Source: Thalassia testudinum
Taxonomy: Eukaryota; Streptophyta; Magnoliopsida; Alismatales; Hydrocharitaceae
NCBI GenBank assembly: GCA_037157565.1
Contig: JAZHRO010000002.1
Location: 39,266,501 to 39,330,500 of the forward strand
DNA: 64,000 bases
Reading direction: 5' to 3'
A model generated the notes under the pieces. That model searched no databases, had not been told where the DNA came from, and was given only the letters and a program-made list of their open reading frames with translations. Position 1 is the first letter of the stretch; every line of letters begins with the position of its first letter. Positions 20,888 through 31,843 of this stretch are shown piece by piece. The position numbers and the translations under genes are program-made.

Positions 20888-22342
20888 TGTTGGATAAGAC
20901 GTCTGGATTATTCATCAGACGTCTGGATAGAGTCGGACATCTGAAAGTAAGAAGACCTGTACCTCCTTTTTCTTTCTTGCATGCAGGCGACGCTGTACCC
21001 CCCTCCTTCCTCACCAGAAACCCTAAACCCCTCCTATTTAAACCCTCGCACCCTCTCCATCACCACCAGCCACCGCTACCTCCACCTCCTTCCCTGGTCT
21101 GTCGACGAGCTGCCACGGCCTCCTTTCCTCCACTACAGTCATGCACGGAGGAGAGGAGCTCGCGTGAGGAGAAGAAGAGAGGGATAGAGTGTGTATGTGC
21201 GGGAGAGCAAGGGCGCGAGGGGCTTGTTGCGGGTGCAACGGCACAAGCTCGGTGGAGCTCGAGGAGGAGCTCGAGAGCTTGTGGAGGAGGATCTTGGGAG
21301 CTCGGAGGAGCTCGTGCGGGAGGAGCTAAGAGCTCGTGCGAGGAGGAGGAGCTTGCGAAGGAGAGCTTCGCAACCTCCTGAAGCTGCTAGCGTAGTAGTT
21401 GCAGGCAATGCGGGGGAGCTCGTGCCGAGAAGAAAGCTCGCGAGAGTTCTACGTACTGGATATTTTCCAGTATCAAATGTTTGGAGCACACCCCAGACGT
21501 CTGGAGTAGCAAGGGGACATCCAGAGCTAAAGCTGGACATCTGAAAGCACGCTAGTGCCAAGGTACGTTCTTCTCTGCACGATTTTCGCCCATGCAGAAC
21601 GTATAAAGGACTTAGCCGCTTTTGGCTCTACGCATGCGTATACAGGTACAGAGCATTGGAAAGGCATGGGGTGCATCCTTCGAGGTATTTTTGGACGTCT
21701 AGACACATCGCCAGATGTTTGACTGCCCTCCCAGACGACCAGAAGGGGAGTCCGACGTCCGGAACTCCCCTCAGACGATCGTGGAAGGATCTGGACGTCC
21801 GAGGAAGCTGCAGGAAACCTAGGGTAAGTACTGACATCTTTTAAGACGTCTAGGCTTAGTCCCAGATGTCTGATTGTGGACAATATGCGTGTTTTTGGTT
21901 TGTTTAAGGCCCAAACGGAATCAGATTTACTCAAACGAAGTACCATTGTTTTCTGCTTAAGTTACTCTACGAGTTAGTGTCACTTGCATACAATTTTGGA
22001 TTCGTTTGATGGAGTTGGTCAATTGTATAGGTCTTCGACCAGTTGAGTACGTGAGACCCGCGGAGGCGACGGGATCTACGATCCGAGCCCCCATTTCCCC
22101 CATGTTTCCCGGTAGAGTGGTTTACATTAAGATTAAGATTTAGATAAATAAACTGCATGTTTAGAATAACTTGAATAAACCCTAGGAAGAGAAATGAACC
22201 CTAGGGCAGGAACAAATGGATATGGCTTGAGCTACACTTTTTACTTGAGATGCATGTTAAACACTAAATGCTAGGAAATGCATTAGTTTACTGATGTGAT
22301 GCTTTCTCAGTTAGTAAATCACGAGCTGCATGTTATAAGAAT
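20888..22342 (+). mobile_element. 5' LTR fragment of Tekay-like element P
   Basis: The sequence begins at GTTGGATAAGACG, about 24 bp inside the LTR start seen at 48670, and runs to 22342, near the middle of the LTR. It is roughly 90% identical to the corresponding part of the 3' LTR at 48670-51456, so the two are taken as a pair. It carries a TATA-like TATTTAAAC (near 21036), the dyad at 21454-21472, splice-donor-like AAGGTACGT (near 21562) and GGGTAAGT (near 21823), and phased palindromes. One repeat step is missing from its U3 cluster. Both ends are truncated, so no target duplication can be tested. Confidence 0.75.
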
Positions 22343-23464
22343 TGAAATGACCTTTTCCTGGAGTCGTTTGGCATTTCCAGAATCCGTAGGGGTTTTCTTG
22401 TAGTTTTCACCCCCTTATCTTTTGTTTTGAGGGTTTGTGAGAGGGAGTAGGAAATTGCAGGGATGTCCCTGCAATTTCCCCACCACCTCTCCTCACCTTA
22501 CATGCCGCATTCTCTCCCCCTCACCCCGCACGGCACATCATCCCCCCTAGGCACTAATCATTAAATTCCTCAACATAATTAATTAAGTTATTTTGACTTA
22601 ATTAATCGCATGAGAAAGCAACTTAGGTTAACTTGAATTAATGTCAATTGTGTAGTATAGGGTCAAGTTAACCTAACATTTTAGATTTTAAGTTCTTTTT
22701 AACTGGTTGAGTCCAGGTCGTTCACTGGGAGGCATAATAGTAGCTTAATTCACCATTTAATTCCTAAACATAATTAAGAATCAATTAATTAATCAGATTA
22801 TAATTAAAATACTTTAAGCATATGAATAATTGCACAAGAGATAGATCAAATTAATACATGCAATCATTCCAAATAAGAAGGAACATATTTACACATGAAA
22901 TTTGTCATTAAGAATCAAGTAAACATGTCTATTACATTAATTACTTCTTATTACAAGAGATTAAGACAAGAAAATGCTAATCAAATGAGTACAAGTGCCT
23001 TATTACATCAATTAAGCTCAAAATAACAAGAGGAGACATGTTATAGCAATAAAAGCACAAATCAGACATCTGAAAATAATATTGGTCGTCTTAAAAGTAG
23101 AAATTGAAAGTCTGAAATGATGTCAAGACGTTTGATTCTTTCTTTACATTTCTTAATTTCCTTAACCCTTCTCTTCTCTCTTTGTTCATTACTCCCTTCT
23201 TTTCTTATCTTTTCTACAATTTGTACCTTATGTCCACACTTAGCCAAATTCGCAAGCACTTAACCCATTTAATCTTCTATTATAAAAATTAATTTTTAAT
23301 GGGTAGCCCAAGTTCGTTTGGGGATACACAGTACCCAATTGGGCGGGACCGATCCTACTTGAACTCGGGCCTAGTTCTTAATTGGTGGTTTTTTATCAGT
23401 TCAAGTTCATGCATAGTCTCCGGCCTCCCAGGCCCACACACGCCCACTCGCCTTGGCCACCATA
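22343..23464. other. Rearranged junction segment with a possible LTR scrap
   Basis: It begins TGAAATGACC, the 10 bases that start subfamily-two LTRs, but what follows is not LTR-like beyond about 19 bases. At 23060-23100 the minus strand reads like palindrome cluster four (TTTTAAGACGACC, then CAGATGTCTGATTT), and a further motif lies near 23130. The rest is AT-rich. The gag of element M joins here near 23465. Deletions probably removed the missing parts of elements P and M at this junction. Confidence 0.45.
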
Positions 23465-24960
23465 GAAATAGTAACCATACCTGCCACCACAGAACCCGAA
23501 GCCCTGGCGTCTCTGTGTGTTAGGGCGTTGATACGCCCCTTAGCCCTGGGTGCAGACGAAGCGGCCACGCTCTGAGTCGGGTGAGCAGCAGCTAGTCGGT
23601 ACCCTCCTTGTGACTGCTGTCCTCCCCCACGAGTCTGGTGACTGCGGCCGCCAGCTCGACCTTCAGTGCTCGGTGCGGGGAGCATCTACTGTGCTCCAAC
23701 CCTAGATGGATAGTCTCTTCTGATGTGGCCCGGCTGGCCACACTGGTAGCAGAGAGGAACATGACCTCCTCCCTTAGTCTATCCCTAGTGGTGACTGGGC
23801 AGGGGTTTGGTGCTGGCAGCTGATCCCTGTCTGGGACCCTTAAAGGCCACTGGTGACCCCTCAGAAAGAGACGGCTCTTCAGCGATTGTCATGTGCCTCC
23901 TCTCCCATTGGCCTTGTGAGTACTCTGGCTGGTAGGGCCTCTTCTGTCCACCATCAGTGTCTCGCGCAGTCGTGTTGGTCTCCTCATAAGTAATGGCCAC
24001 CTCAACCACACGAGAGAAAGTGGGCAACTTCAAGGGTTTCACATACCCCCAGATTGCAGGTTGGAGACCCTCAGTAAAACTCCACAGGCGCTCCTCCTCA
24101 GTAGACGCAGCTGCCGAGGCGAAGTGTGACATCTCTAGAAAACGCGTATGGTACGCGTTAACTGTCATCATCCCCTGACGAAGAGTATGGAACTCCCACC
24201 TCCTCTGGTCCTGCCAGGTCTGCGCAAAGTACTGCTTGCAGAAGAGAGCTACAAACTGGTCCTACGTCAGCTCTCTCCCCTCCTGGCCTCTGACTGCCCT
24301 CCACCACTTGTGGGCTGGGCTCTCCAGCTGGTACGTGGAAAAGGCCACGCGGCACTCTGTCGGAGGGTGGAGGGTGTTGAACACCTTCTCTGTCTGCTCC
24401 AACCAGTCCTCTGCCTTAGACGGGCTCTCATCTCCCTTGAAAGAGGGGGCTTCAGCTTCCGAAACTTGCCGAAAAGCTCGTGGTGGAGCTGCAACGGGGG
24501 AACAGGTACGCCTCCAGGCAAGGAGGGCTCGTGCTCAGAAGTGTCTGAGGGTGGTGGGGGTGGTAGAGGATCACCCCCTCCCCCTCTGGCTCGTACAGCG
24601 TTGTGGTGGCTCCCCTGCCCCACGGAGGACTCTCCCTCCACGTCCTTAGGAAGGGGTGGCCGAGGAGGTTGCTGGAGCTCCTCTCGTACGATATCTCAGA
24701 TCAGCTGGGCAATATCCTGGGCCCGGATGCTGGAAGAAGTGGTGGGTCCGCTGGTGCCTCAGGTCCGACAGATCTGCCCCTTCGACCCCGCCCACAGCCA
24801 CATCCGCGGCTTGCCTCGGGAACTCCTCAAGGGGGCATCTCGTATAAGGAGACAGGAAAAAGAGCAGGAACGATCAATTGTAATAGCTCACATCAAGAGA
24901 TACGACTCGAAGCGAAGATCAAAGCGATACGTTGTGATGGCTAGCCTAATTACATGCATG
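23465..24960 (-). pseudogene. Gag of Tekay-like element M (minus strand), pseudogene
   Basis: Read right to left: a Pro/Gly-rich N terminus, FGKFRKLKPP (about 24470), a gag block with DWLEQTEKVFNTLHPP and LESPAHKWWRAVRG (about 24420-24300, Retrotrans_gag type), AYHTRFLEMSHFA, then a zinc knuckle CYQCGQPGHIRRDY (about 23755-23714), and the start of the protease region (VVAGMVTIS, near 23470). A one-base deletion in the C run near 24450 shifts the frame, and a Trp codon has become TAG near 24262. The knuckle ends in Tyr where the fourth zinc ligand should be Cys. Homology stops at 23465; protease, RT and integrase are missing. Confidence 0.85.
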
Positions 24961-25002
24961 TGGGTGACCAGTTCTCAAACCAATTGGTTCATTTTTCAGG
25001 AT

Positions 25003-25020
25003 GACCTTGCTTTGATACCA
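25003..25020 (-). other. Primer binding site of element M (initiator tRNA-Met type)
   Basis: On the minus strand TGGTATCAAAGCAAGG begins at 25020, three bases beyond the LTR end (25024). It resembles the TGGTATCAGAGC primer site for initiator tRNA-Met used by Del/Tekay elements, with one changed base within the first 12. It fixes the orientation: LTR to the right, gag to the left. Confidence 0.85.
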
Positions 25021-25023
25021 TCT

Positions 25024-26225
25024 TATTACGACCCGATCCCAGATCCCTATAGGACCTGAGACCGGCCTGCCCCGACTAATCCTAAGACCCATTCGTCCAA
25101 CGAGAAATAAACAAAAGCAAGAATTAATTCACAACCACACATGCAATGTAACTAAGTAGAAGGAAAACAAGAGACAGTAAAAGAAATAGAGCGTACAGTC
25201 TCACAATTATTACAGGCCATCACAACTACAGTAGAGAAAAGTACAACGGAAAATAACTAAAACAGTAGTTCATAGAGTAGAAACTCACTACACAGCAAAA
25301 GCTAAGGAATCAGTAAGTAAACAGCTAAGGCTGGGCTCGACTGGGTCCAACTCCCTCCGCAGCCAGTGGTGATGGCTGCTCAACTCCCTGACCTGGACAA
25401 GGTTATAAACTTCCGGAGTCAGCGAACGCTAAGTAGAGTGGTAACTAAAACATTTATTTGCAATTTAATTTAAGACATGAAACTAGCTATTTTTCCAATT
25501 TCCATTTAGCTCAACGAGTAGTTCTAATTTGTCTATTTTCTTAAGTACCAGTCATTTCTTGATCTTGACTGTCCCTTAAGGGGACGATATTGTTTGTAGT
25601 CTTTCCCGTGATGTAGGATGTACACGTGGTGCTCTCCTAGTCGGGAGAGTCCCCCGTGGTAGTTCTACACCCAGTCAACCACCTCAAGGTCACGATCGCG
25701 ACGTAGCGATGACTACGACACGCATGATAAGTGAACAGGTAGCTATCCCGCACTGACACGCGGTTAGTCGTTTCCGCTAGCGGGTACGCCCAAAGTACAA
25801 CATAAGGCCTTGCCCTCTCAAAACAGGGGTCTCGCCCCTCAGAATAGAATAGGGGTCTCTCCCCTCTACAGTTTGCGTACCCTCGTCTGACTATCCCGGT
25901 TTGCTCAGTGGGCCTAGTAAGAGTCGGTGTAGGGTGGCTAGTTCGAACCCCGGGCCCCGTGGGGTGGCTAGCTCCCTCTCTACACTAAGTAGCACACCTC
26001 AGTACCACGTACGTGAGGGCCGAATAGAGTTGGTGTAAAGTGTCTAAGCCTGACCCTGGGGCTCAACCCAACGGGTGGATAGTACACCTCTACACAAAAA
26101 GGATAGTGGCTCTCCTTGGTATTGCGTACATAAGGGCCAGCTCACTTCTCGTCTACATACGAGATTCTTTCCGTATACAGGAGTTCTCCTAGTTCCCTAT
26201 AGGGTTCATGCACTGTATTCATTTT
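25024..26225 (-). mobile_element. 5' LTR of element M, 3' part (minus strand)
   Basis: Read on the minus strand this is the end of the LTR, closing in GGGTCGTAATA (TAACA with one change) at 25024. It contains the leader hairpin region and is cut at 26225 by element G. The rest of the same LTR follows at 34656-35203 and 38087-38947. Joined, the three parts give about 2.6 kb, the normal LTR length in this family. Confidence 0.85.
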
Positions 26226-27891
26226 TGTTCAGACCCGTGCTGTTTGAGCCTTTGAAGACGTCTAGACTATGGGTCAAACGTCTGGTCAGACATTTGGACA
26301 CCTTTCCAGACATCTGGAAATAAAAAATTTTGAGTACGAGCTCGCATCTGCACACGTGCTGTGCTCTCACTCTCCCTCGTTCCACCCTATTTCCCATCCA
26401 CCTTCCTCCTTCCCTCCACCGAGAGCAGCAGAGCGAGTGAGAGCGTGGGAGTGGCGTGAGAAGTATAGGAGGAGCAGCGTGAGAGGGAGAGGAGTTTAGC
26501 TTGCGAGCTCGCATGGGAGCTCGCCGATGAGTGCATGGCCGGAGTGGCATGTGCGGAAGGTGGAGTGCGTCGGGAGGTCCTCCCTGACACTGCAGCAGCC
26601 GGAGCTGCAGGCAAGAGGGCGCGGTGCGAGAGGGTAGAAGCAAGTTTTGGTTCTGGGTTTTTCCCAGAAACAGATGTCTAAAGTGACGTCCAGACGACTT
26701 AGCCGACGTCGGGAGGAGGTTCCAGACGTCTGAGGCGTAGACTTTGCGAAGGTACGTCTTCTTTGCGGATACAGCCATGCAGGCCGCTCCGCTGAGACAC
26801 TGTTGCATGCCTTTTTGAGGAGATTTGGTGGATTTCATGTAGGGTTCGCTTCGGGAAGGCGCATGACACGCCCTCCCATGCATTTTGGATGTTTGGGCGA
26901 CATACTAGACGACGGGAAGCGCTTCCAGACGTCCGGAGAGGTGGTCAGACGTCTGGAGCTGGGTCCAGATGGTCCAGAAGAGTTCCTGGACGTTTGAGGA
27001 TTGACGTAGAGGCTTAGGTACGTTACTGGACTCTTTTAAGACGTCTGGAAGGTGTTTCAGACGTCTGATTTGAGTCAGAAGCACTGTTTTTGTCCCGTTT
27101 AGGGTCCGTTTGAGGTATGTTTTCCGCAAATAAGATATCGATGTTTTCCGTATGAATTCCTATACTTGTTAGAAGACTTTTTATACTATTCTGAGTGTTC
27201 TCTTGTGATTGATCCCTGTGATAGGACTTCATTTCGTTGCGGGTTCGAGGCTTGCTGAGGCACGTAAGCCTGCCGTTCAAGCCCCCACTACTCCTGGGTT
27301 TACTGGTAGAGTGGCTTCCCTTAATTTAAATACAAACCTGAATGCATGCGTGGAATGAATGATTAGAACCTAGGATATGGCATGAATCCTAGGACTAGAA
27401 ATACTGGAATGTCTGTATTGAATGAATGGATTGCAGTCTTGAATGAGTAGATAGAATGATAACAATTGCCTATAAATGAATAACAGTTGTCTACAAAATA
27501 TGTAGTAAATGTGCTAATTAATTGTTAAATGTAACTTTCCTGTTGCACACGTGAAATGACATAATATGAGCTGCATGTATACAATTTGGAAATGGAAGGG
27601 TGAATGTTGGAAACACTAGCTACCTGTGAATAACCTGAATATGGAAATGTGAACGATAGAATTACAAATTGCATGTGTATAACCTGAGAATGGAAATAGA
27701 AATGATGAAACCTAGTATGGAATAACCTGAGAAATATGAGCATGAACCTTATGGGGAATTAGGAGTAGAGCTCCTGGAAATAAATGGAATGAAACTAGAA
27801 ATGTGAGTGGGGAAGTGAGCTGGCCATTGAGTACGGAGTACCAAGGAGAGCGACTGTCCCCCCTGTTTAGTGTAGAGCGGAGTACGTCACC
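26226..27891 (+). mobile_element. 5' LTR of Tekay-like element G, truncated
   Basis: It starts TGTTCAGACCCGTG; ATTTT precedes it (26221-26225) and ATTTC follows the other end of the element (34656-34660), a target duplication with one change. The LTR matches 31844-33600 closely, with the dyad at 26651-26669 and the donor-like GAAGGTACGT near 26750. About 60 bp containing the TATA box (present at 32055 in the 3' LTR) are missing near 26375, so this copy probably lacks its promoter. The LTR breaks off at about 27891. Confidence 0.85.
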
Positions 27892-29206
27892 TCATCTCAC
27901 TGAGTAACCTCCGCCCATCCACAGTCCCGCTACGCCTCCACAATAGTCCTCCGAACTCACCCATCCATCCGGCCACAGGGTGACCTAGGCACGCACGCCT
28001 AGGCCGCCCTGCGGCCTGCCACCTAGTGCTTCACATTCGTCGTGACACGGCGAAGGTCCCCTGGTGATCTGATTAAGCCAAGAGGCTCTTTTCGTGTCTA
28101 ACAGATCTCAAGCTCCGACCGCCATTGACGTCGACTCGAGGAAGCTCCACACTTGCTCTAGGCTTCAGGACTGCAAGATTTCAGGAGCAGCTGACTCGGG
28201 CAGGTCTTGCGAAGACAAGGGGTCCTGCAAGAGGTGCAACAGAGTCCGCAGTAGTGGCAATTGCAGGAAGGATTTCTGCGGGTGTGCGCGAGAGAAGGCC
28301 GGGAGTTTTAGTCCCACATCGGTAACTTACATAGCGTTGCCATGGTTTATATTATTTTTGTGATATTGGTTCAGTGCCTCTGAACGCACTTGGGGTGAGG
28401 TCCCTTACCTATCTCACGTCGCCTCGTCCGCGAGTTCACCACACGGATCTGGCGCGACCCGACCCGACCCTGTCTTGAGCACACCTCGCGCACCACCCTC
28501 ACGCTGGTGCGCCTAGTCCCGGGTGCGAGATCCGACCCGTTTATCCGGCTCTGGGAGAGCATCCTGAGAGTGGTTTACAGGGAGAGAGAGACGCGCGGGT
28601 GTGGGTAGATGGTTAGGTTTTGCTTTGCTATGGTTGTGCAGGGAAGGAAGGAGTGAAGCTAACCCTTAGCTGCTACTAGCAAGGGAAGAAGAAAAGGAAG
28701 CAGAAGGCAAGTAGAGGCAAAAATGAAGAAGTAAGGAAGCCATTCCAGAGGAAAAAGAGAAGGAAGAGGCAAAGGAAAAAGAGTAGAAGAACTGAAGAAG
28801 AAGAGGAACTAAAGGCAAACAGAACCAAGGAAGGAAGCAGAGCCAAGGAAGAAGAAGAAGAGATACTGTAGGAGAAGAAAGAAAGAAGACAGAAGAAAAT
28901 AAGAAGAAAAGAAGCACTGCAGAAGAGAAAGAACAAGCACAGAGAAGAGGAAAGGAAGAAAATCAGAAGAAGAAGAATCAAAGAAGGGAAACACATTTTT
29001 AAACCTCAATTACTTTTCAAACTCATGCATTTATATTTGAATTAAAGTTTTGAGTAATTAAAGTGTTCAATTACATTCTTGAGATTAGTAGTAAATTCCA
29101 ATTGCTCCCTGTGTTCGACCTCGGGTACTTAGGTTTTCAAGTAATAAAACTTTTATTTGTTGACGACGCTTGATCACCTATACTACGACGTAATTAACTG
29201 TTAATA
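27892..29206 (+). mobile_element. Athila-type LTR fragment inside element G
   Basis: The sequence is the reverse complement of the type found at 44200-45600 and includes CACACCCGCG-type GC-rich sequence, a purine-rich stretch (28660-28990), and near the right end the reverse of GAGGTCGAACACAGGGAGCAA. In Athila orientation it is the 3' half of an LTR. It lies between the broken 5' LTR of G and the middle of G's RT. G has lost its primer site, gag, protease and the start of RT here, so insertion was probably followed by deletions on both sides. Confidence 0.7.
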
Positions 29207-31760
29207 CTAGACTTGAGGTCTGGCTACCTCCAGTTGAGGATCAAGGAGACCGACGTCTCTAAGACAGCTTTCCGCACCCAGTACGGACATTATGAGTTTT
29301 TGGTCATGCCGTTTGGGCTGACCAATGCCCCCGCTGCTTTCATGGATTTGATGAACCGGATGTTCAGACCATATCTGGATCAGTTCATGGTAGTATTATC
29401 GATGATGTGCTCATCTACTCGTGGGATCAGGCGCAGCACAGACAACACTTGCAGATGGTTTTGGACACATTGAGATGACGTAGGCTGTATGCCAAATACA
29501 ACAAGAGCGAGTTCTAGTTGAGGCAGGTGACCTTCTTAGGTCGTGTGATTTCAGGGGATGGCTTGGCTGTGGACCCAGCCAAGGTAGAGGCAGTGCTTAG
29601 GTGGGAGAGACCACGTACAGTGACAGAGATCCGCAGTTTCTTGGGACTAGCAGGCTACTACCGGCTGTTTATCAGCGATTTTTCACAGATTACATGTCCT
29701 ATGACACAGTTGACCAGGAAGAACGTGCTCTTTTCTTGGACAGACGCTAGTGAGGCGTGCTTTCAGGAGTTGAAGGAGAGCCTGACTTCGGCTCCTATGC
29801 TTACCATTCTAGACAGCAGTGACGGTTTCGTTGTGTACACAGACACCTCTTTGTAGGGGTTAGGGGGTGTGCTCAGCCAGCAGGGTCACGTTGTCACTTA
29901 TGCTTCGCGGTAACTGAAGCTCCATGCGCATAGCTACCCTACCCACAACCTAGAGCTGGCAGCCGTCGTCTTCGCGTTGAAGACTTGGAGACACTACCTG
30001 TACGGTGAGACCTTTGAGATATTCACGGATCATAAGAGCCTCAGGTACTTGTTTGATCAGGAGGAGCTCAACATGAGATAGAGACGTTCGTTAGAGCTCA
30101 TGAAGAACTATGACTGCAGCATCTCCTACCATCCATGGAAGCCCAACGTGGTGGCTGACGCCTTGAGCCGGAAGGTGCCCACCCACTTGGCCAGTTTACA
30201 GGCACAGAGTTGGAGACTCATGGAGGAGATGGGCAGTTGGCGATCCCTAGAGTTACTGGGGCACTGTGGGGCAGTGACTGTGACACGATAGATGAGGCCT
30301 GAGCTGATAGACCGCATCATCACATGACAGATGGCAGACTCGTACCTGTAGTCATTGCGTGACAGAGTACTGTCAGGAGACCTTGGAGACTTCTCCTTTA
30401 CTAACGAGGTGCTGCGCATGAGGGGACGTTTGTGCATTCCCAAGGACGAGGAGTTGTTGAGAGAGTTCCTGACTAAGGCACATGGTTCTAGGTTCACCAT
30501 ACATCCCAGGAACACAAAGATGTACCATGATCTGAGAGGTGACTTTTGGTGGAGGGGAATGAAGCGAGACGTAGGTGAGTTCGTATAGCAGTGTTTGGTA
30601 CGCCAGCAGGTGAAGGCCGAGCATCAGAGGCCTGCAGGGCCGTTGCAGCCACTTCCAGTGCCAGAGTGGAAGTGGGAGAGCATCACCATGGACTTGGTGG
30701 TGGGCTTGCCTGTTACCCAGCGAGGACACGACGCAATCTGGGTGATTGTAGACAGATTGACGAAGACGACACGTTTCTTGCCGATCCGAGTCACCTTGGG
30801 ACCAGCACAGTTGGCAGAGAGGTATATTCACGACGTGGTACGTCTACACAGAGTTCTGCATGAGATTGTATTCGACCGGGATACCCATTTTATGTCCTAG
30901 CTTTGGGCTGAGTTTCAGTAGACTTTGGGGACACGGTTGAGGTTCAGCACGGCATACCACCCCCAAACGGACGGACAATCGAAGCGCATGATACAGACAC
31001 TTGAGGACCTTTTGCATGCCTGTGTGTTGGACTGGAATTGCTCTTGGGAGGAGCACTTGCCCCTGGCAGAGTTTGTATATAATAACAGCTATCACTCGAG
31101 GATCGGTATGGCACCCTATGAGGCTCTGTATGGACGGAGGTGTACTTCACCCTTGAGTTGGGTTGAGGTGGGGACTAAGTGGGAGGTTGGCCCCAAGCTG
31201 ATCCGGCAGAGTCAGGAGGTGATTGAACAAATTCACAGATGTCTTCGCACTGTCAGGAGCAGATAAAAGAGCTATGTCGATCGGAAGCGCAGAGAGGTGC
31301 AGTTTGAGGTTGGGGATCACATCTTCCTTTGCGTTTCGCCCATGAAGGGCCTGCAGTGTTTTGGGGTGAAAGGGAAGCTCGCGCTGAGGTTTGTGGGCCC
31401 TTTGAGGTCCTGGAGTGGGTTGGACCCGTTGCTTACAGGTTTGCCCTTCTTCCCCAGCTTTCTGGTGTGCACGACGTGTTCCACGTGTCCAACCTCAGGA
31501 AGTACGTTGCTTATCCCAGTCACGTTTTGAGCCACGAGAGTGTCGAGGTGGGTGACGACCTGACCTACCCCAAGCGACTAGTGCAGATACTAGACAGAGC
31601 CGTCCGGAGTTTGAGACGAAAGCAGGTATCCCTGGTAAAGGTCTTGTGGAGGAGCCAGAGGTACGAGGAGGCTACCTGGGAGCCTGAGGCGGCGATGCGA
31701 GAGTGGTACCCGAAGCTTTTTGAGGATACGTCTTTTCGGACCGGCTTCGGTCCTCTTTAA
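29207..31760 (+). pseudogene. Pol of Tekay-like element G (RT, RNase H, integrase, chromodomain), pseudogene
   Basis: It begins within RT ([19 protein letters not shown]). Then come [16 protein letters not shown], a one-base deletion near 29397 just before the catalytic [12 protein letters not shown], RNase H with FVVYTD and [11 protein letters not shown] (to about 30060), an integrase zinc region (about 30500-30610), the core with ITMDLVVGLP (about 30685), FDRDTHF and YHPQTDGQSKRM (about 30960), and the chromodomain (VKVLWRSQRYEEATWEPEAAMREWYP). The integrase Glu of the GQSER block is Lys here (GQSKR), so the catalytic triad is broken. In-frame stops lie at 29854, 30079, 30289, 30349, 30586, 30898 and 30919, mostly TAG where the family has Gln. 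Confidence 0.9.
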
Positions 31761-31843
31761 GTTTGTTATGAGTATGTTGTTCTTTTTCTGCACCCTAGCT
31801 AGCTCAAGTTTCAGGGATAAAACTTCCTTTAAGATTGCTATGA

